Shown in pieces: positions 1 to 8,223 of a stretch of 19,032 bases of DNA. The DNA is from CAZIDL01 sp964537825 (GTDB taxonomy: Bacteria > Bacteroidota > Bacteroidia > Flavobacteriales_D > CAYVSK01), in the NCBI GenBank assembly GCA_964537825.1, contig CAZIDL010000050.1:1-19032 (forward strand). The letters are read 5' to 3'. The notes below the pieces were generated by a model. The model saw only the letters and a program-made list of their open reading frames with translations. It did not search any database and was not told where the DNA came from. A program made the position numbers and the translations under genes. The number at the start of each line of letters is the position of its first letter. The first letter of the stretch is position 1.

Positions 1-88
<88 letters not shown>

Positions 89-90
89 TT

Positions 91-128
91 AAAAAAACCC
101 TGTACCCACGTGGTGCAGGGTTTTTTTT
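91..128 (+). terminator. Intrinsic terminator of the rRNA operon
   Basis: A 9-base-pair stem (98-106 with 112-120, one G-T pair) closes a 5-base loop and is followed by eight Ts at 121-128. An A run at 91-97 precedes the stem, so the structure could also stop transcription arriving from the right. It lies directly after the 5S gene. Confidence 0.92.
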
Positions 129-191
129 ATTCCCGGCATCGTTCTTGTCATCCAGCAAAGGGTGATACCCTATCGCTGCCCTCTTTCGCCT

Positions 192-199
192 TATTTTCG
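192..199 (+). promoter_or_regulatory. Possible weak -7 element for the porin gene
   Basis: TATTTTCG differs from the Bacteroidota -7 consensus TAnnTTTG at one base and ends 7 bases before the ATG at 207. No TTG at the usual -33 distance is visible. If it works, the transcript would have almost no leader. This is weaker than the other promoters in the window. Confidence 0.3.
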
Positions 200-206
200 A
201 GGTCCG

Positions 207-2090
207 ATGCGAAGCGTCCTAACGGCCCTTTTTTTTATCCTCCTCGCTTCCCAGGCTTCCGGACAAGCCCCGTCCGGGAACGCATCCTCAGAAAGCAAGG
301 TCGATACCGGAAAGGTGGATAGTATCACCAAACCTGTCCCACCTCTTCCGTATAGAACATTCTCCCTGGATTCGCTGCCCTTCGAGCGGATCCGCAATAA
401 CACACCCCTCGCCGATCCTTTTCATCCAGGTCTCGGGAACCTTGGTCTCGACCAATATTCCTTGCTCCAAAAACCCCAGGGGAAAGCGCGCATCGGATTT
501 CGCCCCGGCCTCCCCGGGAACCCCTTTGCATTTCCCGATGGGCCTCCACCCACTTTCGATGTTCGCTATCCCGTCACCCGATTGGAGTACAGCATGGGGA
601 GCAATGAAGAACAGTTCTTCAATATCCTTCATACCAACAACATCACTCCCCGATGGAACGTAGCGGTGCGCTATCGAAAATTGGGATCTCCTGGTCCCTA
701 TCCCCGTCAAAAGTCCAATTCCGGCAACTTTCTTTTCAGTACCAATTACAGGGAAGCCGGTGGTTATTATCAGGTGAAGGCTTCTTTCCGGGCTGATCGG
801 AGCAAACTCCAACAGAACGGAGGCATCCTTTACGATTCGACCTTTGAGAAGAACACCCAAAGCGATCGGGGTGCTTTCCGGGTTCGCCTCAAAAAGGCCC
901 AAAGCAACTCTCGCTATGATGAAGCCCGCCTCGATCATTCCTTATTCCCCTCCGGAAGGCCGTTTGGTGAGAAGGATAGCTCCTGGTCCAAACTTGGTAT
1001 CTATCACAAGGCCATTGCACGCCAACTCCGCATGGGGTATATTGACGATAACCCGGACTCGGCGTTCTATGAAAGGATAGCTCGGGACAGCACTTCGGAT
1101 CTCGATCACTTCGAAAGGCTCGGTAACCAAGCGGGTCTCGTCCTTCAGAAATGGGAACAGGGAAAGGAGGCCCTTCTCCTTCGCCTCGGATACCGCCTAC
1201 GCGTTTTTCGTACCCGCTTGCGCACTCGTGTGCTGGATCGAAGGAAGAAGCTAATGGATGAGACCGCCCTGCTTACGGCTTCATGGAAAGCGGAACGTCA
1301 AGCCCTGAAAGGGAAGTTGGCCTATGGGGTACGTGGTTACGGTCAAGGCGACCGGATCGCTCAAGGAGCATGGAGTCACGCTGCTAAGGTTCGGGGAATA
1401 GCGGACAGCCTGGGGTTGAAACTTTCCTATAAAGAACGCTCCCCCGCGTATTTGACCCAGCATTATCGTTCCAACCATTTTCGATGGGATAACACCTTTC
1501 CTCGGATAAAGAGTTTCCATGCCCGGGCCAGATGGGGCGAGCCCGAAGAAGAAGGCCGGGAAGGGTTTTCGCTATCCTATACCCGGATGAAGGATGCAGT
1601 GTTCTTCGACCAGGAAGCATTGCCGAAAAGTGCTGAAAACCCTTTGCTTTTAGGGAGGGCCCAGTTGAAACAGCGTTTCAGGATCGGAAAATGGGGATTC
1701 CATCTAAAAGGAGCCTACCAAAAGGAATGGAAGAGCGACTTGCTCAGGCTCCCGGAGTTCGTCGTACGGGGTGGCATCTATTTCGACACTCCCCTTTTCG
1801 ACAAAGCCCTCCGGGCTCGTTTCGGGATCCGCTGTAATTACTATTCAGCTTATCGAGGGGATGCTTATATGCCGGTCACGCGCCGTTTTTACCTTCAAGA
1901 TGAGAAGCGCTTTGGGGACTATCCGTTCCTGGACCTTTATATCCACGGTAAGGTGAGCCGGATCCTCTTCTTTGTGGAAATGGACCACGGCAATTCCGGC
2001 CTTATGGGATACCGGTATTACGGAGCTCCGCACTATCCCTTGCGCGATCGAATGTTCCGGCTGGGAGTGAAATGGGACATTTTCAACTAA
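207..2090 (+). CDS. Putative outer-membrane porin (Porin_10-like)
   Basis: A 627-residue predicted outer-membrane protein. The start at 207 gives a clean signal peptide (MRSVLTALFFILLASQASG, then Q). The longer in-frame ATG at 162 would bury this behind a poorly hydrophobic extension. After a Pro/Ser-rich linker of about 30 residues, the protein alternates short amphipathic strands with turns rich in Asn, Gly, Arg and Tyr. It ends in an aromatic-rich segment with the final strand FRLGVKWDIF, typical of a barrel C-terminus. The early block around RYPVTRLEYSMGSNEEQFFNI and the closing YYGAPHYPLRDRMF pattern resemble the Bacteroidota 'putative porin' family (PF14121); this assignment is from memory of the family, not a search. 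Substrate is unknown. It stands alone between the rRNA terminator and convergent purB, with 21 bases between stop codons. Confidence 0.8.
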   Translation: MRSVLTALFFILLASQASGQAPSGNASSESKVDTGKVDSITKPVPPLPYRTFSLDSLPFERIRNNTPLADPFHPGLGNLGLDQYSLLQKPQGKARIGFRPGLPGNPFAFPDGPPPTFDVRYPVTRLEYSMGSNEEQFFNILHTNNITPRWNVAVRYRKLGSPGPYPRQKSNSGNFLFSTNYREAGGYYQVKASFRADRSKLQQNGGILYDSTFEKNTQSDRGAFRVRLKKAQSNSRYDEARLDHSLFPSGRPFGEKDSSWSKLGIYHKAIARQLRMGYIDDNPDSAFYERIARDSTSDLDHFERLGNQAGLVLQKWEQGKEALLLRLGYRLRVFRTRLRTRVLDRRKKLMDETALLTASWKAERQALKGKLAYGVRGYGQGDRIAQGAWSHAAKVRGIADSLGLKLSYKERSPAYLTQHYRSNHFRWDNTFPRIKSFHARARWGEPEEEGREGFSLSYTRMKDAVFFDQEALPKSAENPLLLGRAQLKQRFRIGKWGFHLKGAYQKEWKSDLLRLPEFVVRGGIYFDTPLFDKALRARFGIRCNYYSAYRGDAYMPVTRRFYLQDEKRFGDYPFLDLYIHGKVSRILFFVEMDHGNSGLMGYRYYGAPHYPLRDRMFRLGVKWDIFN

Positions 2091-2111
2091 GAAGAGTTCC
2101 CGGAATAAGGA

Positions 2112-3455
2112 TCAGATCCCGGTATAATCCCAAGGGGTTAATCGGTGCAATTCTTCCTTCACACGTTCCTCCACGTCCAATTCTTCGATGATACGCTGGA
2201 TCGCTCCTTGATCCAGCTCTCCCTTGTCCCGCGTGAGGGCTTTTAACTTTTCATAGGGGTCGCGTATTCCTTCCCTTCGGAGGATCGTTTGGATGGCTTC
2301 TGAGAGGACGCTCCAGTTCGCAGCTAGCTCTTCCCTTAGCTCCTTTTCGTTCACCTGGAGCTTAAGGATCCCTTTATGCAGAGAATCCAAGGCAAGGAGG
2401 GTCTGAGCGAACGGAACACCGATGTTCCGCGTGACCGTTGAATCGGTGAGGTCGCGTTGCATGCGGGAGACCGGGAGTTTTGCAGCAAGGTGTTGGAAGC
2501 TGGCATTGGCCATTCCGAGATTTCCTTCAGCATTCTCCAGATCGATAGGGTTCACTTTGTGAGGCATCGCGGATGATCCCACCTCATCCTTCGCAGCTCG
2601 CTGTTTAAAACGGTCCATGGAAATGTAGGTCCACAGATCGCGCGCAAGATCGGTCAGGACCGTGTTGAGCCGTTCCAGTGCATGAAAGAAAGCGGCCAGG
2701 TTGTCGTAGTGTTCGATCTGGGTTGTGGTACGGGACCTCGAAAGGCCTAACCGCCTTTCTACTAGTTCATCCGCGAAGGATGGCCAGTCCACTTCGGGAT
2801 ATGCGACCTGATGGGCATTGAAGTTTCCCGTTGCCCCGCCGAATTTGGCTGAGAAAGGAATATGCTCGAAGTGTGCGAGCTGCTCTTCAAGCCGTTCGAT
2901 GAAGACCCGTATCTCTTTTCCCACACGGGTGGGTGATGCGGCTTGCCCATGGGTCCTGGCGAGCATGGGTACTTCCTCCCATTCTGCTGCCCGATCTTTC
3001 AGGTCGCCTATAAGGCTTTGATAGGCTGGAAGGAGCTCTTCGTTGAACAATTCGCGTAACGCCATCGGGATCGCTGTGTTGTTGATATCCTGGGAAGTGA
3101 GCCCGAAGTGTACGAATTCCCGGTATTCCCCGAGTCCGATCGCGTCGACCCCTTTCTTGACCGAATATTCAACAGCCTTTACATCGTGGTTGGTCTCTCG
3201 CTCTTTGGCTTTAACCCATTCAGCATCCTTTAAATCGAACGAACGATAAAGCTCGCGGAGTTTCTCGCGATCTTCCTCGCTAAGGGGAGGGAGAGCCTTC
3301 AACCCGAGTTCCGATAGAGCGATGAAGTATTCCACCTCCACAAGCGTTCTGTAGCGGATCAGGGCATATTCTGAAAAGTAGGATGCCACCGATCCGCACT
3401 TGCTTCGGTATCTTCCGTCAACGGGTGATATCGCTGTGAGGCCGTTCAATTCCAT
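2112..3455 (-). CDS. purB: Adenylosuccinate lyase
   Basis: A 447-residue cytoplasmic enzyme of purine synthesis. It releases fumarate from SAICAR to give AICAR and from adenylosuccinate to give AMP. The fumarase/aspartase superfamily signature is present as SSAMPHKVNPIDLENAEGN, the flexible loop with the catalytic Ser. Other conserved blocks are LTAISPVDGRYRSK at the N-terminus, FGLTSQDINNTA, ARTHGQAASPTRVGKE with the catalytic His region, and GATGNFNAH. Length and N-terminus match the E. coli-type PurB (about 456 residues). The frame stays open upstream to 3539, but ATG 3455 is chosen because it begins the conserved MELNGLTAISPVDGRY segment and lies just downstream of a good promoter at 3474-3504; the upstream extension has no family character. 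The gene is monocistronic, convergent with the porin and divergent from the TPR-PD40 gene. Confidence 0.97.
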   Translation of the reverse strand: MELNGLTAISPVDGRYRSKCGSVASYFSEYALIRYRTLVEVEYFIALSELGLKALPPLSEEDREKLRELYRSFDLKDAEWVKAKERETNHDVKAVEYSVKKGVDAIGLGEYREFVHFGLTSQDINNTAIPMALRELFNEELLPAYQSLIGDLKDRAAEWEEVPMLARTHGQAASPTRVGKEIRVFIERLEEQLAHFEHIPFSAKFGGATGNFNAHQVAYPEVDWPSFADELVERRLGLSRSRTTTQIEHYDNLAAFFHALERLNTVLTDLARDLWTYISMDRFKQRAAKDEVGSSAMPHKVNPIDLENAEGNLGMANASFQHLAAKLPVSRMQRDLTDSTVTRNIGVPFAQTLLALDSLHKGILKLQVNEKELREELAANWSVLSEAIQTILRREGIRDPYEKLKALTRDKGELDQGAIQRIIEELDVEERVKEELHRLTPWDYTGI

Positions 3456-3473
3456 GAGGACGAACGAAAGTCG

Positions 3474-3504
3474 CAAAATTACGGTTCTTGCCAGAGCGGG
3501 GCAA
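3474..3504 (-). promoter_or_regulatory. purB promoter, Bacteroidota type
   Basis: Read on minus, TTG (3504-3502) is followed after 20 bases by TAATTTTG (3481-3474), an exact match to TAnnTTTG. Transcription would start around 3467, leaving a leader of roughly a dozen bases before the purB ATG at 3455, with no Shine-Dalgarno sequence. It supports the short purB start over the longer frame. Confidence 0.7.
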
Positions 3505-3540
3505 GGAGGTCGGTTCGGCCCGCTCTTTGCATAGCGCACC

Positions 3541-3569
3541 TTGCTTGGCGTTGGGATCGATTATATTTG
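3541..3569 (+). promoter_or_regulatory. Promoter of the TPR-PD40 gene at 3601
   Basis: TTG at 3541-3543 is followed after 18 bases by TATATTTG at 3562-3569, an exact TAnnTTTG match. Transcription would start near 3575, about 25 bases ahead of ATG 3601. This rules out the upstream TTG at 3541 as a start codon, because it is the -33 element. The -7 octamer and the 18-base spacer are the same as at 13807-13836. Confidence 0.72.
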
Positions 3570-3600
3570 TTGGGATCAGACCCGCTTGAAGCCCTTGATC

Positions 3601-4998
3601 ATGTTCGCAAAAAGGATGGAATCGCACGGACTTCTACTTCTCTTTCTTCTATTGCTCATCTATCCGTTGAAAGCTCAAAAGGATGAAGGCAAAGGGATCG
3701 TCGACAAAGGAAAGATGGGCCTCAAACTGGAGAAAGCCCGCAATCAGTTCGCCGAGAACAACATGCGGGGGGCCATAAACACGGCCAGGGAGGTCCTGGC
3801 TATGGACGAGGACCATGCGAAAGCCCAATTCCTGATCGCAAGGGCCCACTACAAACTCGACCATTACGGATTGGCGGATGACAATTTGAAGAAGGCCGCT
3901 CATGGGAAAAAGAAGATCGGGGCGGATTACTATCTGCTAAAGGGCAAAGTGCACCATCGGAACGCCCGGGTGGATAGTGCCATCGAGATGTTCGATCAAT
4001 ACAAGAAGGAGCTTGAAGCTAAAACACTTCCGCGTAAAAAGCGGATCAGGGCATCTAATGTGGAGCATTACATCGATCAATGTCAGACGGCAAAGGCTTT
4101 GATGAAGGATTCCTTACCTGTTGAACGCTCGAACATGGGGCGCAACATCAATTCCCGTTACGATGAGTACACCCCTTGTATGAGAAACGATGGTAAGAAG
4201 CTTTTCTTTACCGCACGTCGCCCGGATACCAAAGGAGGGGAAGTCGATAAAAAGGGCGACCATCAGTATTTCGAGGACATTTATTATAGCGAATGGGAAG
4301 AAGAAGAAGAGTGGAGCCGCCCAAAAGGTGTTCCAGGACGGATCAACACGGTGGGATATGATGCCATTCTTTCCCTATCACCCAATGGAGAGCGGATGTA
4401 TATCTACCGCAACAATCCGGAACATGCCGGAGATATCTTTCGATCGGAATTGAGCGATCGTACGGGCAAATGGCGTCGGCCCAAGTTATTACCCAAACCG
4501 ATCAACACCTCTTATTATGAAGGGTCTATCTCTACCACGAAGGAGGAAAGAAAGGCTTATTTCATCAGTGAAAGAAAAGGGGGCGAGGGAAGAGGTGATA
4601 TCTACGTGACCAGGAAAAAAGGCCATCAAGAGTGGAGCGAACCGAAGAACCTGGGCCCGAAGATCAATACCCCCCGCGATGAAAAGTTCGTCTTCGTGAG
4701 GCCGGACGATAACGTGCTCTTCTTCGCTTCCAATGGGCATCGAGGAATGGGCAGTTATGATATCTTCAAAACCGAACGTAAGGATACCGGTTGGACGCAA
4801 CCAGAGAACCTGGGATATCCCATCAACACCGTTAATGAAGAGTCCACTTTTTCCTTTCTGCCCGGTGAAAAGCTCATGTTCATGGCCGGGAAGTTCGGGG
4901 ATAATCGTGGGGCTCGGGACCTGTATCGCGTTGATCTGGGAGATATAGAACTTTACGACGAAGCCGAGGTCCAGAAGGAAAAGGGAAGCAGCGATTAA
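3601..4998 (+). CDS. Secreted TPR and PD40 beta-propeller protein, no OmpA domain
   Basis: A 465-residue exported protein. A signal peptide (residues 1 to about 26, hydrophobic core LLLLFLLLLIYPL, then KAQ) precedes TPR-like helical repeats at about 40-145. From about residue 178 there are five PD40/WD40-like propeller repeats, each ending in a pattern such as NLGPKINTPRDE and carrying strands like VLFFASNGHRGMGSYDIF. The protein stops soon after the last repeat, so it lacks the regulatory and OmpA-like domains found in its relative at 13856. No lipobox Cys is present, so it is probably periplasmic or surface-associated without its own anchor. ATG 3616 is an alternative start that keeps the signal peptide. 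The gene is monocistronic, with its own promoter, and meets the convergent M1 peptidase gene after 3 bases. Role unknown; relatives take part in envelope assembly or type IX secretion. Confidence 0.85.
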   Translation: MFAKRMESHGLLLLFLLLLIYPLKAQKDEGKGIVDKGKMGLKLEKARNQFAENNMRGAINTAREVLAMDEDHAKAQFLIARAHYKLDHYGLADDNLKKAAHGKKKIGADYYLLKGKVHHRNARVDSAIEMFDQYKKELEAKTLPRKKRIRASNVEHYIDQCQTAKALMKDSLPVERSNMGRNINSRYDEYTPCMRNDGKKLFFTARRPDTKGGEVDKKGDHQYFEDIYYSEWEEEEEWSRPKGVPGRINTVGYDAILSLSPNGERMYIYRNNPEHAGDIFRSELSDRTGKWRRPKLLPKPINTSYYEGSISTTKEERKAYFISERKGGEGRGDIYVTRKKGHQEWSEPKNLGPKINTPRDEKFVFVRPDDNVLFFASNGHRGMGSYDIFKTERKDTGWTQPENLGYPINTVNEESTFSFLPGEKLMFMAGKFGDNRGARDLYRVDLGDIELYDEAEVQKEKGSSD

Positions 4999-5001
4999 GC
5001 C

Positions 5002-8000
5002 TTAGAACGCGCGGGAGATCCCCAGCCTCCATCGATATTTGATAAAGTCGGGGTCTTCAGCAGGAGTTCTGTTCAGGAACAAGGGGAAATCCACCCGCAA
5101 TGTGACCGGCTGGATCTTTTCGACCGGACCGACCTGCTCAAGGGTCAGTGCGGCTCCCAAGCCTGCATCCATTCTTACAGGCCCCCATACAGCATCCGAA
5201 GAGCTGCTGTTGAGGTCGAGCAGCCCAGCATCGAAGAAAAGGTAACTAGCAAAGTCGAAGTATCGGTCAGCGGCAGCCCATCGAAGACCGATCGCTTGCT
5301 GGAATTCCAGTTCCAGGTTCAGGGCCGCACCACTAATGCTCCGATGCCCGAGCAGGATGCTGTCGCTCCTTTCATTTAGGGAGGGCGCTAAATACCCGGT
5401 ATATCCCCTTAATCCCAGTCCACCCCCATAATGGAAGTTCCGCGTGCTGGCTCCATAACCGGACATAGCTGAAGGGACGAAGCCGCGGGCGCGGGTGAGC
5501 GGGTGCTCCATCATCTCTTCCGGGTTCCCGCTAGCTAGGTAGAGCATGGATTCCGGAGGAAGTCGTTCCCCCGTCCCGTACTGACCAAAAAGCCTCGACC
5601 GAAGGGAGAACGGTCCGAACCCGGTCCGGTTCGCGGCAACGAAACGGGCCCAGGACATATCGTAGTTCGGGTCCAGTACTTGACTTCGGAGTTCCCCTTT
5701 GAGCGTTCCATGTCCATCTGAATGATCATACTCATGGCGGTAGTTGAGCTCGAGGAAACGGTTGGCCCGATCGTTCCCCCAATCCATCCCTCCGAGCAAA
5801 TAATCCGAATAGGCTTCGTAAGGCCTTTGCATCGCAGTGAAACGCAAGGCCAGAAGGTCTTGCTCGGATGGGAACCGGTAGTTCCATTCCAGGAAATGGC
5901 GGGAAAGCCCAGCATCCCACCGGGATCCCAGCGCGAATTCGGACCCTTTGATCCATTCTTCCGTACCGGTGTGGTATTCCATATCATAACTCAAGTAGTT
6001 CTCGAGGCCGGTGGAAAGTTGGGCAGGAAGGTCCTCTTCCTGTCTCAAGAGGCGGGTGTTGCCCCAAATGGATGCTTTGTAGCGTCCCTCGTGCTCCATG
6101 TAGCCTCCTTTCGAGTGAATGCCGAACTTGATCCCATCGATGCCGTTGTACCATAGCGCTGGCCGCCATTTCACCTCGTAATGCCGGGGGTCAGGGAGCT
6201 CCTGGAGTCCGGCATCGAAGTTTAGTTTTACCGGACAGCTTTTCCGGTTGTCGCGTCGGTCGATGTCCGCGAGTCTTCCAGAAGGGTCGATGATCACATC
6301 TTCAAGCCCTCCTGGGACTTTGGCCGTGAAGCTATAGGTAGAAGCGAATTCCTTGCCCCATCCGATCCAACGGTCGTGCACCGTAGCATCGGTCCGCTTT
6401 TCGAACCAGGTATTGGGGATGTAATGGTCGTGTTCAGTCCCGTCCTTCCCTATGAGCCTTACGTCAAGGGGCATTTGCATTTCTCCCTTCCGCTCCAGAA
6501 CGATCCGGTATCGCTCGTTTTCCAGATGGCGGACTTTTTTAATAGCATAGTCGATCCGTTCCTGGGTGTTCCACCATTGATCGAAGAACCAGTTCAGGTC
6601 CGTATCGCTGCTACGGATCACTGACTTGCGGAAGTCATCGAAATAGGGATGTGCAAAGCGCCATTTTTTGAAATACTCCTGCATGGTATCCCAGAAGAGC
6701 GAATCGCCGAGGACGTACTGCAGGTTATAGAGCATCGTGCTCATCTTGTAATAGACCTGCCGGTATTTGTCATAGTCCTGGAAATGATCGGAATGGGTGT
6801 TCAGGACTGCATCGTCCTTTTGGAGAGCAGCCATGAGGTATCCCATGTAAACCTCTTCTTCCCGGGCCATTACGGGCTTGGAGAACTTCTTCTTATAAAA
6901 GCTTTTGGGCGGGGCTTGGATGAGGGTGTCCCCATCGATCGATCCGAGTCCATGAGCGGTCAGAAATTGGGTAAAACCTTCGTCCATCGCGGCCCTGTAA
7001 GTTTCGTTCGTACCCACCATACCGAAGAACCATTCGTGACCGATCTCGTGGACCAGGAGTCCCCGGTATCCAGGGTCCTTTCCTCCACACAGGGTCAGCA
7101 TGGGATACTCCATTCCGGAACGGGCATCCGCCACGATGATCTTGTTGTGCCCGTAAGGTCCGATGTCCTGCGAGAAGGTTTTGATGGTCTCTTTAGTGAT
7201 CGCCGCAGCGTTGGTCCATCCCGAAGCATGAGCTTCCTGCACCAGGGCCATGCAGGTTATCCCCTTCCATTCGACCGTATCGATCCGATAGGTCGGGTCC
7301 GCCGTGAACGCAAAGTCGTGAACGTTCTCTGCATGGAACTTCCAGGTCTTCCGTTCCGTGCTGTCGTACGGGATGATGGTGGATGCGGGTTCGCCCCAGG
7401 CTTTGTCTTTGAAATTGGAAAGGTCGATCGCCTGTCGCAGCGAATCGGGCATCACTTCCTTTCTGTTGGTCAGGTTGCCCGTTGCTTGGACGATGAAGTT
7501 GGAAGGGAAATTCAGGGAGACGTCGAAGGTCCCGAAATCACCATAGAACTCTTTCCCGAGGTGTTGGTCGGTCGTCCATCCGGATCGTCGGTCGTAGACG
7601 CTGATCCGGGGGTACCAATGGACGCCATTGAAATGTTTGTGGCCGTCGCTGGTGTGGAAGAGGTCCATGCGCCGCCAGGTCCCTTTTTCGTCGAAATAGG
7701 TGCGAAAACGCATCGAAAAGGTCATCTTCTCACCGCTCTTGAGCCCTTGAGGCAGTTTCACGCGAAGGATGGTGTTATCTAGTTCCGCACGGACCTTCTT
7801 ACCGTTCGCTCGGACGCTGTCCACGATGGTCCCACGACCTTTGGAACCGTGCTGGCCATAGGACGGTCTTCCGTTCCGCTTTTGATCGTAATAAGAGCCG
7901 GGTTGGAAGGCGTTCTGATAGAGGTGGAAGAAAGCTTCATGGAGCGTGTCGGGTGAATTGTTCCAATAGGTGAGTTCCATCCGCCCCCTGATCAGATCTT

Positions 8001-8199
8001 CTTTTTCGTCAACGTGTGCGTGGATCCGATAATGGACATCTTGCTGCCAGTAGCTTTGGGTCGGCCTCTTGTTCTTCCAGTAATAGGGATTGTCGGCGTT
8101 CCGATAGGTGTTGGGGGGATGTTCTGGATCGAAGGGTTGCCCTTCTCCTGCGCTTATCATTAACAGCAGGATCGGAAGGAGGGATAGGCCTTTTTGCAT
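5002..8199 (-). CDS. M1 family zinc metallopeptidase with C-terminal outer-membrane barrel
   Basis: A 1065-residue predicted secreted aminopeptidase. A signal peptide (MQKGLSLLPILLLMISAGEG) is followed by an M1 N-terminal beta domain, then the gluzincin core. SGMEYP (Glu364) corresponds to the family GAMEN-type exopeptidase motif. HEIGH (His384, Glu385, His388) with Glu407 after exactly 18 residues forms the zinc site. A YYKMSTML segment downstream resembles the family helix carrying the catalytic Tyr. From about residue 690 to the end, the sequence changes to alternating strands, including an ELEFQQAIGLRW strand, FFDAGLLDL, and the terminal strands VTLRVDFPLFLNR and KYRWRLGISRAF ending in Phe. 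This closely resembles the C-terminal barrel of the Omp85/bacterial surface antigen superfamily. The enzyme may therefore anchor itself in the outer membrane. It is the last gene of an operon, 24 bases after nadC. The peptidase call is secure; the barrel is inferred from sequence pattern. Confidence 0.9.
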   Translation of the reverse strand: MQKGLSLLPILLLMISAGEGQPFDPEHPPNTYRNADNPYYWKNKRPTQSYWQQDVHYRIHAHVDEKEDLIRGRMELTYWNNSPDTLHEAFFHLYQNAFQPGSYYDQKRNGRPSYGQHGSKGRGTIVDSVRANGKKVRAELDNTILRVKLPQGLKSGEKMTFSMRFRTYFDEKGTWRRMDLFHTSDGHKHFNGVHWYPRISVYDRRSGWTTDQHLGKEFYGDFGTFDVSLNFPSNFIVQATGNLTNRKEVMPDSLRQAIDLSNFKDKAWGEPASTIIPYDSTERKTWKFHAENVHDFAFTADPTYRIDTVEWKGITCMALVQEAHASGWTNAAAITKETIKTFSQDIGPYGHNKIIVADARSGMEYPMLTLCGGKDPGYRGLLVHEIGHEWFFGMVGTNETYRAAMDEGFTQFLTAHGLGSIDGDTLIQAPPKSFYKKKFSKPVMAREEEVYMGYLMAALQKDDAVLNTHSDHFQDYDKYRQVYYKMSTMLYNLQYVLGDSLFWDTMQEYFKKWRFAHPYFDDFRKSVIRSSDTDLNWFFDQWWNTQERIDYAIKKVRHLENERYRIVLERKGEMQMPLDVRLIGKDGTEHDHYIPNTWFEKRTDATVHDRWIGWGKEFASTYSFTAKVPGGLEDVIIDPSGRLADIDRRDNRKSCPVKLNFDAGLQELPDPRHYEVKWRPALWYNGIDGIKFGIHSKGGYMEHEGRYKASIWGNTRLLRQEEDLPAQLSTGLENYLSYDMEYHTGTEEWIKGSEFALGSRWDAGLSRHFLEWNYRFPSEQDLLALRFTAMQRPYEAYSDYLLGGMDWGNDRANRFLELNYRHEYDHSDGHGTLKGELRSQVLDPNYDMSWARFVAANRTGFGPFSLRSRLFGQYGTGERLPPESMLYLASGNPEEMMEHPLTRARGFVPSAMSGYGASTRNFHYGGGLGLRGYTGYLAPSLNERSDSILLGHRSISGAALNLELEFQQAIGLRWAAADRYFDFASYLFFDAGLLDLNSSSSDAVWGPVRMDAGLGAALTLEQVGPVEKIQPVTLRVDFPLFLNRTPAEDPDFIKYRWRLGISRAF

Positions 8200-8223
8200 C
8201 GCGAGGGTTCTTGAGCCGCGAAA

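Noticed and set aside
162..206. Longer start for the porin at ATG 162
   Set aside because: It adds residues ahead of a textbook signal peptide that begins at 207, and a possible -7 element lies inside the extension.
288..938. A 216-codon minus-strand open frame
   Set aside because: It is antisense to the porin gene, with no family resemblance and no promoter.
2091..2125. Possible terminator between the porin and purB
   Set aside because: The only inverted repeat (GGAT/ATCC around three bases) is tiny, overlaps the purB stop and has no T run.
3456..3539. N-terminal extension of purB to 3539
   Set aside because: The extension contains the promoter elements and has no similarity to PurB; the family N-terminus begins at the ATG at 3455.
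6649..7782. A 377-codon plus-strand open frame
   Set aside because: It lies wholly antisense within the M1 peptidase core, including the zinc site. Its translation has no recognisable domain and it has no promoter; such long antisense frames arise from the codon use of the real gene.
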